From positions 22,695,456 through 22,759,455 of the forward strand of contig OZ024879.1 of NCBI GenBank assembly GCA_964017185.1: 64,000 nt of DNA, written 5' to 3'. Every line of letters starts with the position of its first letter. The stretch's first letter is position 1. A program made the translations under genes and the position numbers. Under the pieces are notes generated by a model. It saw only the letters and a list, made by a program, of their open reading frames with translations, did no database searches and was not told the origin of the DNA. Shown here in pieces: positions 20,450 to 29,306 of the stretch. This stretch comes from Rugalucina vietnamica. Taxonomy: Eukaryota > Mollusca > Bivalvia > Lucinida > Lucinidae.

Positions 20450-20640
20450 AAACTAACAATCTGCATTTGCGAAAACAACAACACAGATCAGCTACACTGA
20501 TTATGGTGCAATACCCTTTTATGTTGAATCCGAAATTTCAATCTTCAATCTTGCCTTTTTCTGAGACTGGTTTGTGCCAGACCATGTTGGAAACCCAAAC
20601 TGTTGGTTTTCTCATGCCAGTGCTCAGATCTTTTACAGAA
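20450..20640 (+). mobile_element. MITE-B, partial
   Basis: Has ACAATCTGCATTTGCGAAAA, GATCAGCTACACTGATTATG, TCCGAAATTTCAATCTTC, GACTGGTTTGTGCCAGACC and GTTGGTTTTCTCATGCCAGT. The left terminus is eroded. Confidence 0.65.
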
Positions 20641-20657
20641 TCTGACATAATTATGTG

Positions 20658-20880
20658 AGCCGCCTCGTGGGAAAACCAGCAATGTGGTTTCCGAACAGGT
20701 TCGACACAAACCGGGCTGTACTATCACAAAAGATAGCTAGAGACAGGAAATTTTGGATTTAGAAAATAGAGGAATTGTACTATCAGTGTAGTACACTGAT
20801 CAGCTTCGCAGTTACTGCCAAGCTGATCTGCATCTTTGTTTTCGCATATGCAGATTGTTGGTTTTCCCATGAGGCGGCCA
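20658..20880 (+). mobile_element. MITE-B, complete
   Basis: Ends TGAGCCGCCTCGTGGGAAAA and TTTTCCCATGAGGCGGCCA. The order is GGTTTCCGAACAGG, GACACAAACCGGGCTGTAC, AGAAAATAGAGGAATTGTAC, then GATCAGCTTCGCAGTTACTG. Confidence 0.8.
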
Positions 20881-20892
20881 TTCCATGTACAA

Positions 20893-21057
20893 ATCAACCT
20901 CATTATAATGCCATCTATGAAGTACAGTGTTATAAGTTTGTTACCTATGAGGTTATTTACAATAGTCATATAGCAAAATGACTAATTTTGGAGCTATGAC
21001 ATGGCCATGTTATACCAAGAACCACATTATACTGAGGAGCGTTATAATGAGGTTGAT
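20893..21057. mobile_element. 165-bp MITE
   Basis: Left end ATCAACCTCATTATAATGCC; right end GCGTTATAATGAGGTTGAT is its inverse with one mismatch over ~20 bp. TATAAC/GTTATA words fill the interior. It is next to a MITE-B copy. Confidence 0.7.
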
Positions 21058-21196
21058 GGTTTTACAGATATACAAGCCTGACATTCCTTGAAATGTGTCC
21101 ATTACAAAATTATGGTCTCTCTCCCATATGGATTAACAAAATGTGTGAATTTCAAGCCAGCCTTTTTCGCATAGAAGACACGAAAATCAATAAATG

Positions 21197-21462
21197 CCTG
21201 GTCCAGAGGTTATAAAACTTTTTTTCATAAAACTTTTTTTCATGCTCAACTCAGCTGAGCATGAAATTTCAGTTCCTCATAAATACTGAAATGGCCGAAA
21301 TGGTTGAAATTTCAGATTTAGATCACCAAGGACTGTAATTTATCCTGCTAATAAATGTTAAAATGCCACCAGTTGTTGGCATTTAAACATTTATGTGCAG
21401 GCTAAATTTCAGTCTTGGCTAAGATGAGCATGAAAAAAAGTTTTGTAACCTCAGGGCCTGTC
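21197..21462. mobile_element. ~265-bp MITE
   Basis: GGTCCAGAGGTTATAAAACT and CTTTTTTTCATGCTCA on the left pair with TGAGCATGAAAAAAAGTTTT and GTAACCTCAGGGCC on the right. The left arm has an extra CATAAAACTTTTTTT duplication. Confidence 0.65.
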
Positions 21463-21626
21463 TGGTGTTAGTGTGAACCACTATTTGTTTCAGCAGACCT
21501 TTTTCATGCTCAAATCAGCTTAGCCTGAATTCTGTTCTACTCTGCAGCTAATATTACAAATCAAACTGCCAACAATCAATTGACAATTTACTTTTATCTG
21601 AAGATAAATGACTAGTTTCTGCATTT

Positions 21627-22370
21627 TTAAATAGGAAATGGGAAGATTTTAAAAGCTCGTTTTATCGTTACTCCAACATGCCTTGCTATATGCCTCCTAA
21701 GAGGTCTAAAATGGTAAAACTTGCGACTACACAGATCACATGTATTATCCTTGCCATGTATAAGCACATGTTTTACTAGGTATTTATTCATTGAAAAACA
21801 TTTGTTACATATATGACAAATGTATGGTTTCACACTAGAATGCATTGTAGAATGAGTGTACAATGAAGCTGCACAATTAAATCGATCATTGCATTGAGTA
21901 CAAACAAAAGGTCTTTCTTCAGTATGAATTATGTTGTGAATTTTTAGATAACTCTTCCGGGCAAACTTCTCCGAACAAATTTCACAAGCATAGGCTCTCT
22001 TACTATGGTTATTGGCTTTGTGAGAATGTAGCTGACTGTTTGTTCTAAACAATTTCGGGCATAAATTACAACTATAAGGCAAATCACCGGTATGGATTAA
22101 CTTGTGATTTTTTAGACCTTGGGCAAATCTGAATCGTCTTTCACACAGATCACATGCAAACTCTCTGGTGTCAGAATGAATAAGTGAATGTTTCCTCAAA
22201 CTTCGAGCTTCACAAAACTTTTTCTGACATACAGTACAAGAAATAGGTTTCTCCTGATTGTGGCAACACAGCATATGTCGCTTGAGTTGAGAGGCGAATT
22301 CAAATGTTTTTGGACATAGGCCACAGAAAAATTCCTCTGTTTTTGCACTCGGTTCCTCTCTCTGACTCAT
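21627..22370 (-). CDS. Eight-finger C2H2 protein, single-exon coding region
   Basis: The minus-strand frame starts at ATG 22368-22370 (A at -3) and ends after KIFPFPI; 247 residues. An in-frame stop lies about 50 bases upstream of the ATG, so the start is well placed unless a splice junction lies between. Fingers start at residues 16, 45, 73, 101, 129, 157, 185 and 211; the first and fourth have x4 between the two histidines and the others x3. All cysteine and histidine ligands are present. The short N-terminus (MSQREEPSAKTEEF) is acidic. A possible 5'UTR acceptor, GGTCTTACTCACAG, lies upstream. It opposes the plus-strand finger exons and lies in the interval between Z3 and Z4. Predicted role: DNA-binding regulator in the nucleus; target unknown. 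Confidence 0.88.
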   Translation of the reverse strand: MSQREEPSAKTEEFFCGLCPKTFEFASQLKRHMLCCHNQEKPISCTVCQKKFCEARSLRKHSLIHSDTREFACDLCERRFRFAQGLKNHKLIHTGDLPYSCNLCPKLFRTNSQLHSHKANNHSKRAYACEICSEKFARKSYLKIHNIIHTEERPFVCTQCNDRFNCAASLYTHSTMHSSVKPYICHICNKCFSMNKYLVKHVLIHGKDNTCDLCSRKFYHFRPLRRHIARHVGVTIKRAFKIFPFPI

Positions 22371-22399
22371 AATGATATTGTTACTCTTGACATGTTTTA

Positions 22400-22889
22400 G
22401 AATCTGTTTTCAACTTTAGAACAAATTATCTCAGCCCTCAAATCATGTGGTTTTGTTCGATTGGTTGCCTGTGAGTAAGACCAGGTTTTTTCTAGGTGTC
22501 TTTGCTTGTAATGTCAAATGAGAGAGGAACGTCCAAAATGCTTGAGTTTTCTGTATACTTTAGCTTGCAGTATAGGTCTGAAATAAGAAAAAAATATTTG
22601 ATCAAATATGGACAGAAATATGTTATACCAACATATTATAGCTATATATAGATGAATGGGGCCCTTGCAGGGGTTTTGGGGACCAGGGGAGCCAACACAT
22701 TTTTGTGTGTGGGTGTGTTAAGGGAGCAAGGATCTGAGGTAAAACATTTAATAAGAGATCTGGGGAGATCGGGTGTTTTTCTTCCAGGGAGCAGGGAGCT
22801 AAGCTATCCACCCCCCCCCCCCCCCCGATAGGGCCTCATATGATACTACTTTTAACAGAATTAAGTTATCATTATGTTATTCAGTGTAA
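22400..22889. other. Upstream flank of the eight-finger gene
   Basis: Holds a possible 5'UTR intron acceptor on the minus strand near 22488-22502 and a poly-C run at 22810-22826. No other feature is recognised. Confidence 0.4.
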
Positions 22890-23316
22890 TGCACCAGTCA
22901 TTTGCATCCCCGGCTCCCCCGGGGCCGGGGAATAAGCGGGGCTTTTAACTTTTCAATTTTTAAAGCCCGGCTAAAAGCCCGGCACTGCCGGGCAAGAATT
23001 TTGGTAAAACCCCTGCCAAAAGCCCCGGCTCCCCAGGGGCTGACAATAACATGGAACAACAGCTGGGAGTTGTTCTGATGAAACTGAAACATGGGAGAAG
23101 GGCCTCATTTCATGCATGTAAATGTTTAGGTGCATTTGGAAATTAAATAAGTACCATAAAGATAATTAAATGTTAAAAATATCATTAAATTCTAATTTGA
23201 ATTAATGTGACAGTGTATTGGCGGGAAATCATAACCCCGGCAAATCCCCGGCACTGCCGGGACACATCAGAGGTTAAAGCCAGGCACTTTAGCCGGGGAT
23301 ACAAATGACTGGTGCA
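22890..23316. mobile_element. 427-bp MITE with TAA target duplication (Harbinger-like)
   Basis: Left end TGCACCAGTCATTTGCATCC and right end, reverse complement TGCACCAGTCATTTGTATCC, match over about 26 bp. TAA flanks both sides (22887-22889, 23317-23319). Three-base T-A-rich duplications fit PIF/Harbinger. The GC-rich arms are built of CCCGGC/GCCGGG words around an AT-rich core. Confidence 0.8.
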
Positions 23317-23483
23317 TAATTAAAGTCATGCCGCATGTCAAAGTGAGAAACCATGCAGCGCACACGCACAAACACTGAAACAATGCCAATGTGACTGTGT
23401 TTCCTAGTCGTGTCTTTTTTACACATATTTCTAAGCATAAACAAACCAGATTCTTGACAAATCTTATTGAAGACAGGGACCGG

Positions 23484-23720
23484 GTGCATGGCAGCCGGTT
23501 GGTTAGCACCTGAGCACGTTAGTCTCTTGATCAAGGGGTTAGTGATTCGATTCCAACTGGTGTTAGGTTGTGTCCTTGATCACATTTAGGACCCTGTGGT
23601 ACCATCCAGACTACACTGAGAAAATTGGTGACTTAGAGGTTACTGTTATATAACATGTCTAGCACTAGAAGAACGAAGGCACTGGCAGGGCATCAAGCGT
23701 GTTGTCTCCCTTTCATAGAG
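23484..23720 (+). mobile_element. tRNA-derived SINE
   Basis: GCAGCCGGTTGGTTAGCACC (A box), CTCTTGATCAAGGGGTTAG (anticodon-type arm) and GTGATTCGATTCCAACTGG (B box) form a tRNA-like head. The body includes GTTGTGTCCTTGATCACATT. The tail differs from the TTGACTGGGATG family. Confidence 0.65.
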
Positions 23721-24025
23721 CATTCGCTGGTTTCAGTTTCATGCTTGCGAATAAAATATACAGAGAACCGTACAAAGTTTAAAAAATAATGCTAGTTTCA
23801 CAAAATCGGTCGAATAATTTCTCACAAAGTCTGCTTGTATGGTTTGGACAAGAGGACACAAATCCAGGCACCAAAATATTTTAATAATTGCAACTGCAGC
23901 TGAGAACGTGTAAAAACCGGAACCAATCATGCAATGCCCGGGACCATTATTTGGCATTTAAAAGTACCGAGATGTATACAATTGATCACATACTTGTACG
24001 TATACCAAGAACTGCGTAGAATATA

Positions 24026-24167
24026 AGAATCTTACATGAGTGTCAGGTATGGATAGACAAATCTGTCCCGAGGGTCACAGTTTGGCACGAGGCTCGCCGA
24101 GTGATGCCAAACTGTGATCCGAGGGACAGATTTGTCTATCCATACCTGACACGCATGATGGATTCTT
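24026..24167. repeat. Long hairpin GTGTCAGG...CCTGACAC
   Basis: The arms 24040-24093 and 24099-24152 are inverted copies (GTGTCAGGTATGGATAGACA, then AATCTGTCCC and CACAGTTTGGC) with an ACGAGGCTCGCCGAG centre. Outside them AGAATCTTACATGAGTG pairs imperfectly with CGCATGATGGATTCT. The outer sequence resembles that of the hairpin at 42168-42260. Confidence 0.8.
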
Positions 24168-24440
24168 TTTCTTGCACACCTTCAAGTTGTGAAGCTTGAT
24201 TTTCAAACTATTCATCTAGAAAAACGCTACAATCGCGGCATCCGCCATTTTGAATAAGAATGTTTTGACGTCATTATGACGTGTGCGCCGAACGACGAAA
24301 TTACGTGACGTCCTATACAACCAATGTTAAAAAAGAACACTTGAACGCAGGGTGAGCCTGGGGTGAGATAACAAGGGTGAGATGAGAATTTCTCACATGG
24401 GGTAAGACGTAGGATGTCTCTATCTGGTGTGCAAGAACAC
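24168..24440. mobile_element. Possible TIR element with TTCTTGCACACC ends
   Basis: TTCTTGCACACC at 24170-24181 is inverted as GGTGTGCAAGAA at about 24427-24438. It adjoins the hairpin at 24026-24167 and may be part of the same element. The interior includes TGACGTCATTATGACGTG. Confidence 0.45.
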
Positions 24441-24584
24441 ATTTTCCCCTTTTTCAAGATTATTTCAGCTCATATACGAGACGGGCCAATCAGTAGGTGG
24501 AGCAAAAACAAAACGGGACAACCCCGAGAAAAAACACTTGGCACCGTGACCCGCAAAGATAACTTGGCTTGTCTCACATGTGCC

Positions 24585-24678
24585 CCGTGTGGGGCTCGAA
24601 CCCACACCAGACACAGCGGTGAGATGATTGAATGGTTAAGCGCGGTAATCTTAACCACTCAGCTACAAGGGCCGCCCA
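24585..24678 (-). mobile_element. tRNA-like SINE head
   Basis: Minus strand: GCGGCCCTTGTAGCTGAGTG (A box), a long variable-arm-like stretch, and GGTGTGGGTTCGAGCCCCAC (B box stem-loop). The long arm suggests a leucine- or serine-type tRNA ancestor. It lies 90 bp before the acceptor of exon Z4. Confidence 0.6.
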
Positions 24679-24765
24679 AAGAACACTTTAACACCACTTT
24701 AAACGCATATGGTCCACCACTGTGTTACTTTACTCTTCTTTCAAACTATTTTCTTTTCTTTTCAG

Positions 24766-24974
24766 GCCCCCAGATGCCTAGACGCACCGTAGCAGAGGGA
24801 CAACACACCTGCTTCTTTTGTCAAAAGACTTTTCCATACCGGAATGCATTGGAGATGCATCAGAGGATTCACACTGGAGAGAAACCTTACTGTTGTCAAA
24901 TCTGTGGCCGAACCTTTGCACAGAAAGGCAACATGAAAACTCACATGATAACACATGTGAACGACTTGAAATGA
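24766..24974 (+). CDS. Terminal exon encoding two C2H2 zinc fingers (exon Z4)
   Basis: A strong acceptor, TTTTCTTTTCTTTTCAG, ends at 24765 and GC completes a split codon (phase 1). An upstream in-frame ATG at 24414 lies in repeats and is ignored. The exon encodes [14 protein letters not shown], the finger CFFCQKTF...[13 protein letters not shown], the finger CQICGRTF...HMITH, then VNDLK and TGA at 24972-24974. Both fingers keep all ligands and the core Phe and Leu/Met. Finger two matches Z3's (ICG-x2-FAQK, HM-x-TH), so the two exons look like duplicates. MITE-B similarity begins at or just before the stop codon, so the ancestral C-terminus and 3'UTR may have been replaced. Predicted role as for Z1-Z3. 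Confidence 0.83.
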
Positions 24975-25192
24975 ACCGGTCTTTGGGGTTTCTGACAGGG
25001 TCCGACACAAACCAGACTGTGCAATCACAGGAGAAAGCTAGAAACTTGAAATTTCGGATTTGAGAAGAAGAGAGATTGTAGTATCTGTGTAGCGAAAACA
25101 AATGGGCTGATCAGCTGAGCAGTTTTGCACAGCTGATCTGCGCCTTTGTTTCGCCTATACAAGTTGTTGTTTTCTAATGCGACAGCTCAAAT
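24967..25192 (+). mobile_element. MITE-B, 5'-truncated, at the Z4 stop codon
   Basis: Begins at GAAATGAACCGGTCTTTGGG, where full copies read GAGAAAACCGGTCTTCGGGG. It continues GGTCCGACACAAACC and AGCGAAAACAAATGGGCTGA, and ends TTTCTAATGCGACAGCTCA. Confidence 0.75.
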
Positions 25193-25357
25193 GATGTCGT
25201 TATTTATTAGAAATAGATCAGCTGTGATTTGTCAAGTAATAAATCACCGTTTTCGGGAGACAGCTTAAAAATCGAATCTCGAGCGGGTGGAGATGCGGTA
25301 AGAAGCACTTCCTTCCTTCCTGAACAAGTATGTTCATGGAATCATTTTGAAAATCCT

Positions 25358-25472
25358 TTTTACGAAAACTCGCCCATACAGTCTATTCTTTTCAGAAGCA
25401 AAAGCTGAAAATTTCAGTTGAAAAATTGTGATATCTCAACCGAGGCGGTTCTAACGAGTATCCACAATAGGT
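25358..25472 (-). mobile_element. MITE-A fragment
   Basis: TACGAAAACTCGCCCATACA at the left end and CCGAGGCGGTTCTAACGAGT near the right. Confidence 0.6.
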
Positions 25473-25555
25473 ATACGCCGTCAGACACTAAAATCAAGTT
25501 ATTTTGAATACTGCAACAGTATAAAATGAATGAGGTGCAAGAGCTTGGGCATCCG

Positions 25556-25827
25556 GACAACATATCCGTGAAATATATACCCCTTGAATCCCACTTTTAC
25601 ATAGAAAAACTGGGGTTTGCAGGGATATACCTATTTTTCTTGTTTTTGATGCAAAACATACATTGTGGGTACTCGTTAGAATCGCCTCGGCGAGGCGGTT
25701 CTAACATGTACCCACAATGTATGTTTTGAACAAAAATATTAAAACTATCATTTTTTCTGCTGAAATTTTCATATTTTACAGCTGAGAGAAATCTCTGTAT
25801 ATTCCATAGGCACGTTTTCGTAATCGT
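25556..25827 (+). mobile_element. MITE-A, near full length
   Basis: CATATCCGTGAAATATATAC through GGGTACTCGTTAGAATCGCC, the loop CGGCGAGGCG and ACCCACAATGTATGTTTTGA, to GGCACGTTTTCGTAATCG. One of the clearest copies of the central palindrome. Confidence 0.8.
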
Positions 25828-25939
25828 GAGTCGTACATGCGTTATCCAATTTGAGTTTAATACACACCATTGTGTACAAAGAATTTAAGGTACAGGTCTT
25901 GATACAATCAATGATAAAATCCCAACCAAGACTACAGAC

Positions 25940-26102
<163 letters not shown>

Positions 26103-26203
26103 ACAACACGCATGAAGGGCAATGTGGCTAGCTCTTTCCCTACGTGATAACCATCCGGCTAACAACAACCAGATTTAAGGTGACAACAAATGCATTACGA
26201 AAA

Positions 26204-26512
26204 CATGCCCATGTAATATACTGATTTTTCGTAAGTTGTAAAAATTTAAAAACATCAGGAAAACGAGACCGTGAAATAAATACCCCCTTAAACCCCACTT
26301 TTATAAAGTAAAACTGGGGTATGCAGGGGTATTGCTATTTTTTTTATTTTTGCTCCAAAACATAGATTGTGGGTACTCATCAGAGCCGCCTCGGTGAGGC
26401 GTTTCTAACGAGTACCGACAATCTATGTTTTGAGCAAAAATAAGAAAAAAAAAAAAATGTTCACAAAAATTCAAGATAAATATATGTATTACAGGGGCAT
26501 GTTTTCTTAATG
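26204..26512 (+). mobile_element. MITE-A, full length, preceded by an extra end
   Basis: CATTACGAAAACATGCCCAT at 26211 is a partial end; the full copy runs from CATCAGGAAAACGAGACCGT (26254) through TAAACCCCACTTTTATAAAG, the palindrome with loop GCCTCGGTGAGGCG, to GGGGCATGTTTTCTTAATG. Confidence 0.8.
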
Positions 26513-26540
26513 ATTTCTACTGATTATTCTTTTATTTTTT

Positions 26541-26722
26541 TTTGCTCAAAACATAGATTGTTGGAACACGTTAGGTTTCTAACGAGTACATGTACCTACA
26601 ATCTATGTTTTGGACCAAAAATAAGAAAATAATGTATACTCTTGCATACCCCAGTTTCGCTATATAAAAGTGGGGTATAAGGGGGTGTATTTTAATTATA
26701 TGGATATGTTTTCCTGAAAATA
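26541..26722 (-). mobile_element. MITE-A, partial
   Basis: Palindrome with a shortened loop (AACACGTTAGGTTTCTAACG), then ATACCCCAGTTTCGCTATAT and GGATATGTTTTCCTGAAAAT at the end. Confidence 0.7.
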
Positions 26723-26795
26723 AAAGAATGAACAGAAAGCGTGAAGAAAACAGTCTTTGAACCGTCAGTCGAGACATTATTGGAGGGCTTATACC

Positions 26796-26960
26796 GATCC
26801 CGTTAGCGTAATGGTTAGTGTCCGCTTCGGGAGCGGGAGGCCGTCGGCTCGATCCCGGACTGCGTCATACCAAACGCGTAAAAAGGGCAGTAGGATGCCT
26901 TGCTTGCTTGGCGTTCAGCATTATTAGGCAAGCAGTGACTTCAAGTCTCCCAACAAAATA
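26796..26960 (+). mobile_element. tRNA-Pro-like SINE
   Basis: TTAGCGTAATGGTTAGTG (A box), a stem CCGC-TTCGGGA-GCGG with CGG in the anticodon place (proline-like), and GGCTCGATCCCGG (B box). The 5' and 3' flanks do not form an acceptor stem, so this is a SINE head, not a working tRNA gene. The body continues with GTAGGATGCCTTGCTTGC. Confidence 0.65.
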
Positions 26961-27929
26961 TAGCCTCACTAACATCGCATGTCTAGCAACAAATATGAAA
27001 AGTCTTAGTCCAGTAGCCGTCAGCATAACCTGGAAGATGGCGCCGCATGAAATTTTATTGTGGTTTCCGGTTCACTGGGCCATGCTAGTTCAGAAACTGC
27101 ATGATGCCACCCTGGCATCATTGAGCGTTTCGAGAAAAATCAAGATGGCGTCCAAGATGGTCGCCAAAACAAGAAAACAGCACCCCAGGGTTTAATAAAC
27201 TCATTTCTCTGCGTTTAAAATGCTCAATTTACGCTGCAAACAATAATAAAAAAGATAATTCTAAGTTTTGACCCCAATGTCATTATTATGAGGCAAGATG
27301 GCGGACAAGATGGCTGCCACAATTATACTAAAAGCAATATTTTCGTAATTAAACGACATTCAAGTGCTGCATGTATTGTGCTTGGAAGTCCATTTTTGTT
27401 GGGCACATAATACTTAAGTGTTTGGTTTTCAATTATGACCCCACATCATAACAGCGAAACAAGATGGCAACCAAAATGGCCGCCATAATTATGATCTAAA
27501 AGATTCTTTTTTCTGATTAAAACGCCATTCCTGTGCAGAATATACTAAATGTAACGCGTTTGAAATGCTCATATAATGTTTTGAGGAGCATGGTTTATTG
27601 TTTATTCTCACATTATAAAATGATTCAAGATTGTGGCCAAGATATCCGCCATAATCGTAATATATTAGTACATGATTTCTGATTGTATCAGTATTCCAGT
27701 GCTGCATCTGCTCAATGTTTTGTCATTCCAATGTTCAAACTATGTTGACAAATCAAGTGTTTTTGTATAATATTTGACCGAGCATTATAACAATAAAACA
27801 AGATGGTGACCAAGAGGACCACCATATTCATGCTTTAATGTTCTCTGGCTACAACAGCATTCAAGTGCTGCAAAAACTGAATAAATTGTATTTGAAATGA
27901 TCATTTTATGGTGAAAACATCGCAATTTA

Positions 27930-28890
27930 ATTTTCGTGTTTTGTTTTGACACCGCAAAATGATACTAGGGCGTATGTGTCCAACAAAATTATAACATGAC
28001 TTGAGATCTTCACTGATCAAAACATCAGTTTAATGTAAGTGGTACACATTGATTTAGCAGAATAAAGGGAGGGAAGCAAATGAATCTATATCACTACATG
28101 AAAATACTCTTAACATTTACAGTTTAAATATAATAAAGAAGAATAGAGGACTGCATTTTTAAAGATAATTTAGTGAATCCTTCAGTAGAGCTATAAAACG
28201 CTAGGTTCGGTCTGGAGCATATTTGGAAATGATGGAACAGACTGAGAAACACAGATAAAGCTTGTTCACAAAGATGAAAGGAAGAGTCGAACTGACGCTA
28301 ATGCTAAGAACAGAACAGAAAAAAGTTTAAAACGTGCATAGAAACTCTGAATATTGGGAAATACAACATCACAACTTTATATACAATATGCTGTTGTCAC
28401 ATTTCAAATAAATACACGTGTAAACCTTGGCCCAGTCTTCTAAGCGCATGGATTTAAATTGATGGATGAATTTGAAGAAGTTGGCTGGAAAGTTTCCAAA
28501 CTATGATCGCCTGATCACTTCTATGGCTATTACAATGGCGGTACGCAAAACTCATTTAAGTAAAAGCCACAAACGCATTTGAAGCAAAGATTATTTATCC
28601 AAGACACTTCCAGGTAGATTTACCTTACCATGGTATATCCTCGGTGTTGGCTCCCAGCATTCTCCAATGTTGGGGGACAGCGGGGACAAGATGATTACGA
28701 AAACACAACGTGTTTGGAAGCAAAATGTACAAGTTGAGAAATCCACATACACTGCGCTGGCCTATACAGTCGTCGCCGATGGGCTGTGCTATTCTGTGGA
28801 CGACCCATTTGTCACTTTGACTGTAGCATTAAAAGCATATTAACCAAAACTCCTCCAGCAAGACAAGAGGTTTGGCAAAAAGCACAAGCA
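27930..28890. other. Interior of the 4-kb element, nothing recognised
   Basis: AT-rich with no coding frame of note. The other half, 29310-30460, also gives no recognisable protein; the open frame at 29583-29819 (minus) has hydrophobic stretches but no identifiable family. Confidence 0.4.
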
Positions 28891-28894
28891 TTCT

Positions 28895-29306
28895 CATTGA
28901 CTAGTTAGAGATTCACCACGAGGACCGAATAACTAACTAAATGTTATGAACCACTGCAGAAGCTGAGGGTGAGGTTAGGTACCTGTAAAACCGGTTTAAG
29001 CCCGCCAGCAACTTTGTGTTACTGATCTTTCTAAGTCGATACTTCTATTCTGTGGTGGTTCTTTTTGTTTTATGTCTTGGTGTTTAAAATTTTTTGTGCT
29101 GTTAGCGCCTTATGTATGTTTTCATATTTTTAGTTAAGTTAAGGTAACTGAGTGGCCACCTATTGGGAAAATAGCTGCTCATTCGGCTTACGATATGTTT
29201 CATGGTATAAGTACCTGATTGTTAGTTTGGTTTTTTCTCACCTCGGGTTTTGGAGTGGGAATCTTTTTCTGATTGCGCCTTTTCCTGATCTTTGCCTACT
29301 TGTACC
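28895..29306 (+). mobile_element. 5'-truncated retroelement 3' end
   Basis: Begins CATTGACTAGTTAGAGATTC and ends CTGATCTTTGCCTACTTGTA. It is colinear with 50137-50553 and 55407-55817. The left edge is abrupt while the right edge is shared, as expected of incomplete reverse transcription. There is no poly-A tail. Confidence 0.75.

Noticed and set aside
24414-24765. N-terminal extension of the Z4 open frame
   Set aside because: It crosses a SINE, contains no domain and ends in a strong splice acceptor.
26796-26870. Functional tRNA-Pro gene
   Set aside because: A and B boxes and a CGG loop are present but the acceptor stem does not pair and SINE body follows.
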